A stretch of 64,000 nt of DNA from positions 1 to 64,000 of the forward strand of contig NZ_SNAA01000002.1 of assembly GCF_004358695.1 (NCBI RefSeq), given 5' to 3'. Position 1 is the first letter of the stretch, and every line of letters begins with the position of its first letter. Positions 60,733 through 64,000 of the stretch are shown piece after piece. This stretch comes from Palleronia sediminis. Its GTDB lineage: Bacteria; Pseudomonadota; Alphaproteobacteria; Rhodobacterales; Rhodobacteraceae. The notes beneath the pieces were generated by a model, which was given only the letters and a program-made list of their open reading frames with translations, had not been told where the DNA came from and did not search any database. The position numbers were made by a program, and so were the translations under genes.

Positions 60733-62850
60733 TCACTCCGCCGGTTCGGCCGAGGGTTCGGCCAGGGTGATGACCGGCTCCATTGCGTCGAGATGGGCGC
60801 GGTCGAGGTGGCATTTGACCTGGTGCCCGCCCGAAATCGTGACCATGGGCGGCAGCTCGGTCTCGCATTTGTTGCCCGGAACCTCGGATTTCCAGCGGCA
60901 GCGCGTCTGGAACGGGCAGCCAGGCGGCGGGTTCATCGCCGACGGGATCTCGCCCTCGAGCACGATGTGCTTTTTCTTGACCCGCGTGTCGGCGATCGGC
61001 ACGGCCGATAGCAGCGCCTCGGTATAGGGGTGATAGGGGGGCGCAAAGACCTGCTCGGTGGTGCCGATCTCGACCACGTGGCCCAGATACATGACAAGGA
61101 CGCGGTCGGCGAGATAGCGCACGATCCCGAGGTCGTGGCTGATGAACAGAAGCGTCGTCTTCTGCTCGCGCTGGATCTCCATCAGCAGATCGGCCACCGC
61201 CGCCTGCACGCTCACGTCGAGCGCCGAGACGGGCTCGTCCGCGACCACGACGCGCGCATCGCCCGCAAAGGCGCGCGCGATGCCGACCCGCTGTTTCTGG
61301 CCGCCCGAAAGCTGTCGCGGCATCCGGTCGGCGAATTCGCGCGGCAGCTTGACCAGGTCGAGCAACGCCAGCATCCGCTCGCGCCGGGCCGCGTCGCTGT
61401 CGCCGATGCCGAAGATCTCGAGCGCGCGCATGATCTGGCGCCCGACCGTCATCGAGGGGTTCAGCGTGTCGAACGGGTTCTGGAACACCATCTGCACATC
61501 GGCCACGGTCGCGGTGTCGCGATCCTCGATGGCGGTGTTCTGGATCGGGGTGTTGCGCAGGCTGATGGCGCCCGAGGTCGCCGTCTCGAGCCCCATCAGC
61601 ACCTTGGCAAAGGTGGATTTGCCGCAGCCGGATTCGCCCACGATGGCCAGCGTCTCGGATTCGCGCGCGTCGAAGCTGAGGCTTTCGTTGGCCTTGACCA
61701 CCTTGGTCTCGCCGCCGCGAAGCAGCGCCGAGGCCGCGACCTCGTAATGTTTCTGAAGCTCGTCGACCTTGAGCACCACGTCGCCGGGTTCGGTGCGCGC
61801 CGTCTCGACCCCGTCGATGGCGAGCCGGGTCCAGTCGATCTCGTCATGGCGCAGGCAGCGCGTCTCGTGCCGGTCGCCCTGGTCCAGCCCGAACATCGGA
61901 ATGGCCTGCGCATCGCAGCGCCCGGCTTCGAAATAGTCGCAGCGCGGGCCGAAATTGCAGCCCGGCGGGCGTTCGTGGGGCAGGGGAAAGTTGCCGGGAA
62001 TGGCGACCAGCGGTTTCTGGTTCTTGTCGGCGCCGGGCAGCGGGATCGAGCGGAACAGCGCCTGCGTATAGGGGTGACGCATCCGGTCGAACACGTCCTC
62101 GATCCGGCCTGTCTCGACCGCCTCGCCGGAATACATGACGCAAAGCCGGTCGCAGGTTTCCAGCACCAGCCCCAGGTTGTGGCTGATGAACAGCATCGAG
62201 GTGCCGTATTTCTTGCCGAGATCCCTCACCAGCTCGATCACCGCCGCCTCGACGGTCACATCCAGCGCGGTCGTCGGCTCGTCGAGGATCAGCAGCGCGG
62301 GGTTGGCCATCAGCGCCATGGCGATGACGATGCGCTGTTGCTGGCCGCCCGAAAGCTGGTGGGGATAGGCGTCGAGGATGCGTTCGGGATCGGGCAGCTT
62401 GACGTCGGCCACCACCTCGAGCGCGCGGGCGCGGGCCTCGGATTTCGACACCTTTTCATGGATCATCGGCACTTCCATGAGCTGGCGTCCGATCTTCATG
62501 GCGGGGTTCAGCGAGGCCATCGGTTCCTGGTAGATCATCGCGATCTTGGAGCCGCGGATATCGCGCAGCTCGGCCTCGGACATTTCCGACAGATCGCGGC
62601 CACGGAACCGGATGCTGCCGCCCACGATCTCGCCGTTGACGCCGAGATCCTGCATCACGCCCAGCGCGACGGTGGATTTCCCGCATCCCGACTCGCCCAC
62701 CAGCCCCACGGCCTCGCCCGGCATGACCTTGACCGAGAAATCCATCACCGCCGGGATCTCGCGCAGGCGGGTGAAGAACGAGATCGACAGGTGGTCGATC
62801 TCGAGGATGGGAGTCTCTTCGGCGTCGGCTTGGGCGGGGGTGTCGCTCAT
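60733..62850 (-). CDS. Oligopeptide/dipeptide ABC transporter, fused DppD-DppF-type ATPase
   Basis: The 705-residue protein contains two ATPase domains in one chain. First domain (about residues 15-270): Walker A GESGCGKST, signature LSGGQQQR, Walker B LLILDEPTTALDVT. Second (about 360-610): GESGCGKST, LSGGQKQR and VVVADEPVSALDVS. Each domain ends with the oligopeptide-transporter cysteine region (PPGCNFGPRCDYFEAGRC; PPGCPFQTRCRWKSEVPGNK). It energises the permease encoded 51 bases upstream. Likely imports oligopeptides, opines or similar solutes; specificity cannot be read. Confidence 0.94.
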   Translation of the reverse strand: MSDTPAQADAEETPILEIDHLSISFFTRLREIPAVMDFSVKVMPGEAVGLVGESGCGKSTVALGVMQDLGVNGEIVGGSIRFRGRDLSEMSEAELRDIRGSKIAMIYQEPMASLNPAMKIGRQLMEVPMIHEKVSKSEARARALEVVADVKLPDPERILDAYPHQLSGGQQQRIVIAMALMANPALLILDEPTTALDVTVEAAVIELVRDLGKKYGTSMLFISHNLGLVLETCDRLCVMYSGEAVETGRIEDVFDRMRHPYTQALFRSIPLPGADKNQKPLVAIPGNFPLPHERPPGCNFGPRCDYFEAGRCDAQAIPMFGLDQGDRHETRCLRHDEIDWTRLAIDGVETARTEPGDVVLKVDELQKHYEVAASALLRGGETKVVKANESLSFDARESETLAIVGESGCGKSTFAKVLMGLETATSGAISLRNTPIQNTAIEDRDTATVADVQMVFQNPFDTLNPSMTVGRQIMRALEIFGIGDSDAARRERMLALLDLVKLPREFADRMPRQLSGGQKQRVGIARAFAGDARVVVADEPVSALDVSVQAAVADLLMEIQREQKTTLLFISHDLGIVRYLADRVLVMYLGHVVEIGTTEQVFAPPYHPYTEALLSAVPIADTRVKKKHIVLEGEIPSAMNPPPGCPFQTRCRWKSEVPGNKCETELPPMVTISGGHQVKCHLDRAHLDAMEPVITLAEPSAEPAE

Positions 62851-62901
62851 GGGGTCATCCTTGGTCAGGGCCGGAGGCTGCGGGGCGGGCCTGCCCCGGT
62901 C

Positions 62902-64000
62902 TCAGTCGCGCAGGCTTTCCTCGCGCAGCCCGTCGGCCAGCAGGTTGAGCCCCAGGACGAGGCTCAGCAGGGACAGGGCGGGCACGATCGCGGGGTGCGG
63001 GTAGATCGCCAGCAGCTTGCGGCCGTCATTGATCGTCGATCCCCAGTCGGGGCTTTCGGGCGGCAGGCCGAGCCCGAAAAAGCCCAGCGTGCCCAAGAGG
63101 ATCGTGGTGTATCCGACCCGCAGGCAGAAATCGACGATCAGCGGTCCGCGCGCGTTGGGCAGGATTTCCCACAGCATGATGTACCAAGAACCCTCGCCGC
63201 GGGTCTGGGCGGCGGCGACATAGTCGCGCGTCTTGATGTCGAAGGCGAGGCCCCGGACGATGCGGAACACGGTGGGCGAGTTGACGAAGACCACCGAGAC
63301 GAACACCACGAGGATGCCGCCAGGTATGTCGAAAAGGTCGAGCGCCTGCGGCAGGATATCGAGCGGACCGAACCGCTCGGAGATCAGCGACAGGTACACC
63401 CAGCCGAGCCCGCCGATCACCGCGATCAGCAGCGGCGTGTTCAGCGCGGGCCGCGTGCGATAGCGCGAGTTCAACAGGATCGCGATGAATGCGATGGGAA
63501 AGAGGAACATCACCGCCGCCATGTAGGCCGGAATCCCCGTCTCGACGATCTCGGGCGTGACCAGCAGGTAGAACAGCAGGATCACCGGAAAGGCGAGGAT
63601 CAGGTTAGCGAGGAACGACAGAAGCTCGTCGAGGCGCCCGCCCTTGTAGGCCGCGGGCAGGCCCAGCGTGATCCCCACCATGAAGGCGAAGGCCGTGGCC
63701 ATCGGCGCGATCTGCACAACCACCCAGGACCCGGCGATCATCCGGCTGAACACGTCGCGCCCCAAATTATCGCCGCCGAGCAGATAATAGGGGTAGGATC
63801 CTTCGGCCACCTCGCCCAGCATCCGCGTATAGGGCATGCCGGGCAGTTCGTTCTTCATCGCGCCGGACTGGCCCAGCGGATCATGCGTCACGATGAGGCC
63901 GAAAGCCCCCATGAAGGCGGCAAAGACCCAGAACATCACCAGCGCGAAGCCGATCATGCCGATGGTGCTGTCGAAGAGCTTGCCGTAGAGCCCCAGCCGC
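62902..64000 (-). CDS. Peptide-type ABC transporter permease (DppC/OppC), partial
   Basis: The visible part encodes at least 365 residues of a DppC-type permease. The open frame continues through the window edge: the codons before the Met at 63957 read RLGLYGKLFDSTIG, typical cytoplasmic N-terminus, so the true start lies outside. Later features are the multiple membrane helices and the EAA coupling loop RDYVAAAQTRGEGSWYIMLW and EILPNARGPLIVDFCLRVGY. It is longer than most DppC proteins because of an extra periplasmic loop near the first helix (LGEVAEGSYPYYLLGGDNLG). It precedes the fused ATPase gene by 51 bases. Confidence 0.92.
   Translation of the reverse strand, partial: RLGLYGKLFDSTIGMIGFALVMFWVFAAFMGAFGLIVTHDPLGQSGAMKNELPGMPYTRMLGEVAEGSYPYYLLGGDNLGRDVFSRMIAGSWVVVQIAPMATAFAFMVGITLGLPAAYKGGRLDELLSFLANLILAFPVILLFYLLVTPEIVETGIPAYMAAVMFLFPIAFIAILLNSRYRTRPALNTPLLIAVIGGLGWVYLSLISERFGPLDILPQALDLFDIPGGILVVFVSVVFVNSPTVFRIVRGLAFDIKTRDYVAAAQTRGEGSWYIMLWEILPNARGPLIVDFCLRVGYTTILLGTLGFFGLGLPPESPDWGSTINDGRKLLAIYPHPAIVPALSLLSLVLGLNLLADGLREESLRD

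Overview
The window reads as chromosome of a very GC-rich alphaproteobacterium, most likely a member of the Rhodobacterales (Roseobacter/Rhodobacter relatives). Reasons: a ChpT-type phosphotransferase with two perfect TTAA-N7-TTAA CtrA boxes in the window, an L21 protein with the long C-terminal helix-hairpin-helix tail typical of that order, ornithine-lipid genes olsBA, and general gene content. The placement is inference; no 16S sequence is present. Coding density is very high, genes often overlap by 1-4 bases, and no gap over 300 bases lacks a gene. I saw no insertion sequence, phage gene or CRISPR array.

Layout. 1-113: 3' end of a 5S rRNA gene and the rrn terminator. 270-3507: sdaA, aroQ, gph, rpe. 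3664-12738: two divergent amino-sugar operons, nagA-gntR-nagK leftward and murQ, sugar ABC transporter and a serine hydrolase rightward, sharing a control region with repeated GGTAT half-sites. 12735-13541: an outer-membrane protein. 13673-34375: a surface-glycolipid locus (below). 34506-37597: gdhA, then a nitric-oxide-type operon (truncated haemoglobin, hemerythrin, 5-formyl-THF cyclo-ligase) behind a long palindrome. 37717-44089: tRNA-Ser(CGA), a DUF2059 protein, rplU-rpmA, a GNAT protein, obgE, proBA. 44108-46725: chpT, a DUF3553 protein, a CtrA box, olsBA. 46669-55969: thiE-like, trmJ, ctaA, an M32 carboxypeptidase, a CYP152 P450, a CorC-type protein, xerD, a large secreted protein and an unlisted 44-residue membrane protein. 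56119-59078: aroKB, ssb, a CtrA box and a lytic transglycosylase. 59082-64000: a DUF1206 protein, a methyltransferase and part of an oligopeptide ABC transporter.

The most interesting region is 13.7-34.4 kb. A KpsS-like capsule protein is divergent from nine tightly packed genes: a 2364-residue reducing type I polyketide/fatty-acid synthase with no thioesterase, an alpha-oxoamine synthase, a sulfotransferase-SDR fusion, four glycosyltransferase-type or related proteins and two further sulfotransferase-like proteins; a convergent Stf0-type sulfotransferase closes the locus. The first three steps parallel rkpA-rkpG-rkpH of the Sinorhizobium meliloti K-antigen region. My reading is that the synthase builds a long acyl chain, the oxoamine synthase releases it onto an amino acid, the SDR reduces the ketone, and the glycosyltransferases and sulfotransferases decorate the result, giving a sulfated, glycosylated amino-lipid or a lipid carrier for a sulfated polysaccharide. 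The product is a hypothesis; the domain content is read directly from the sequence.
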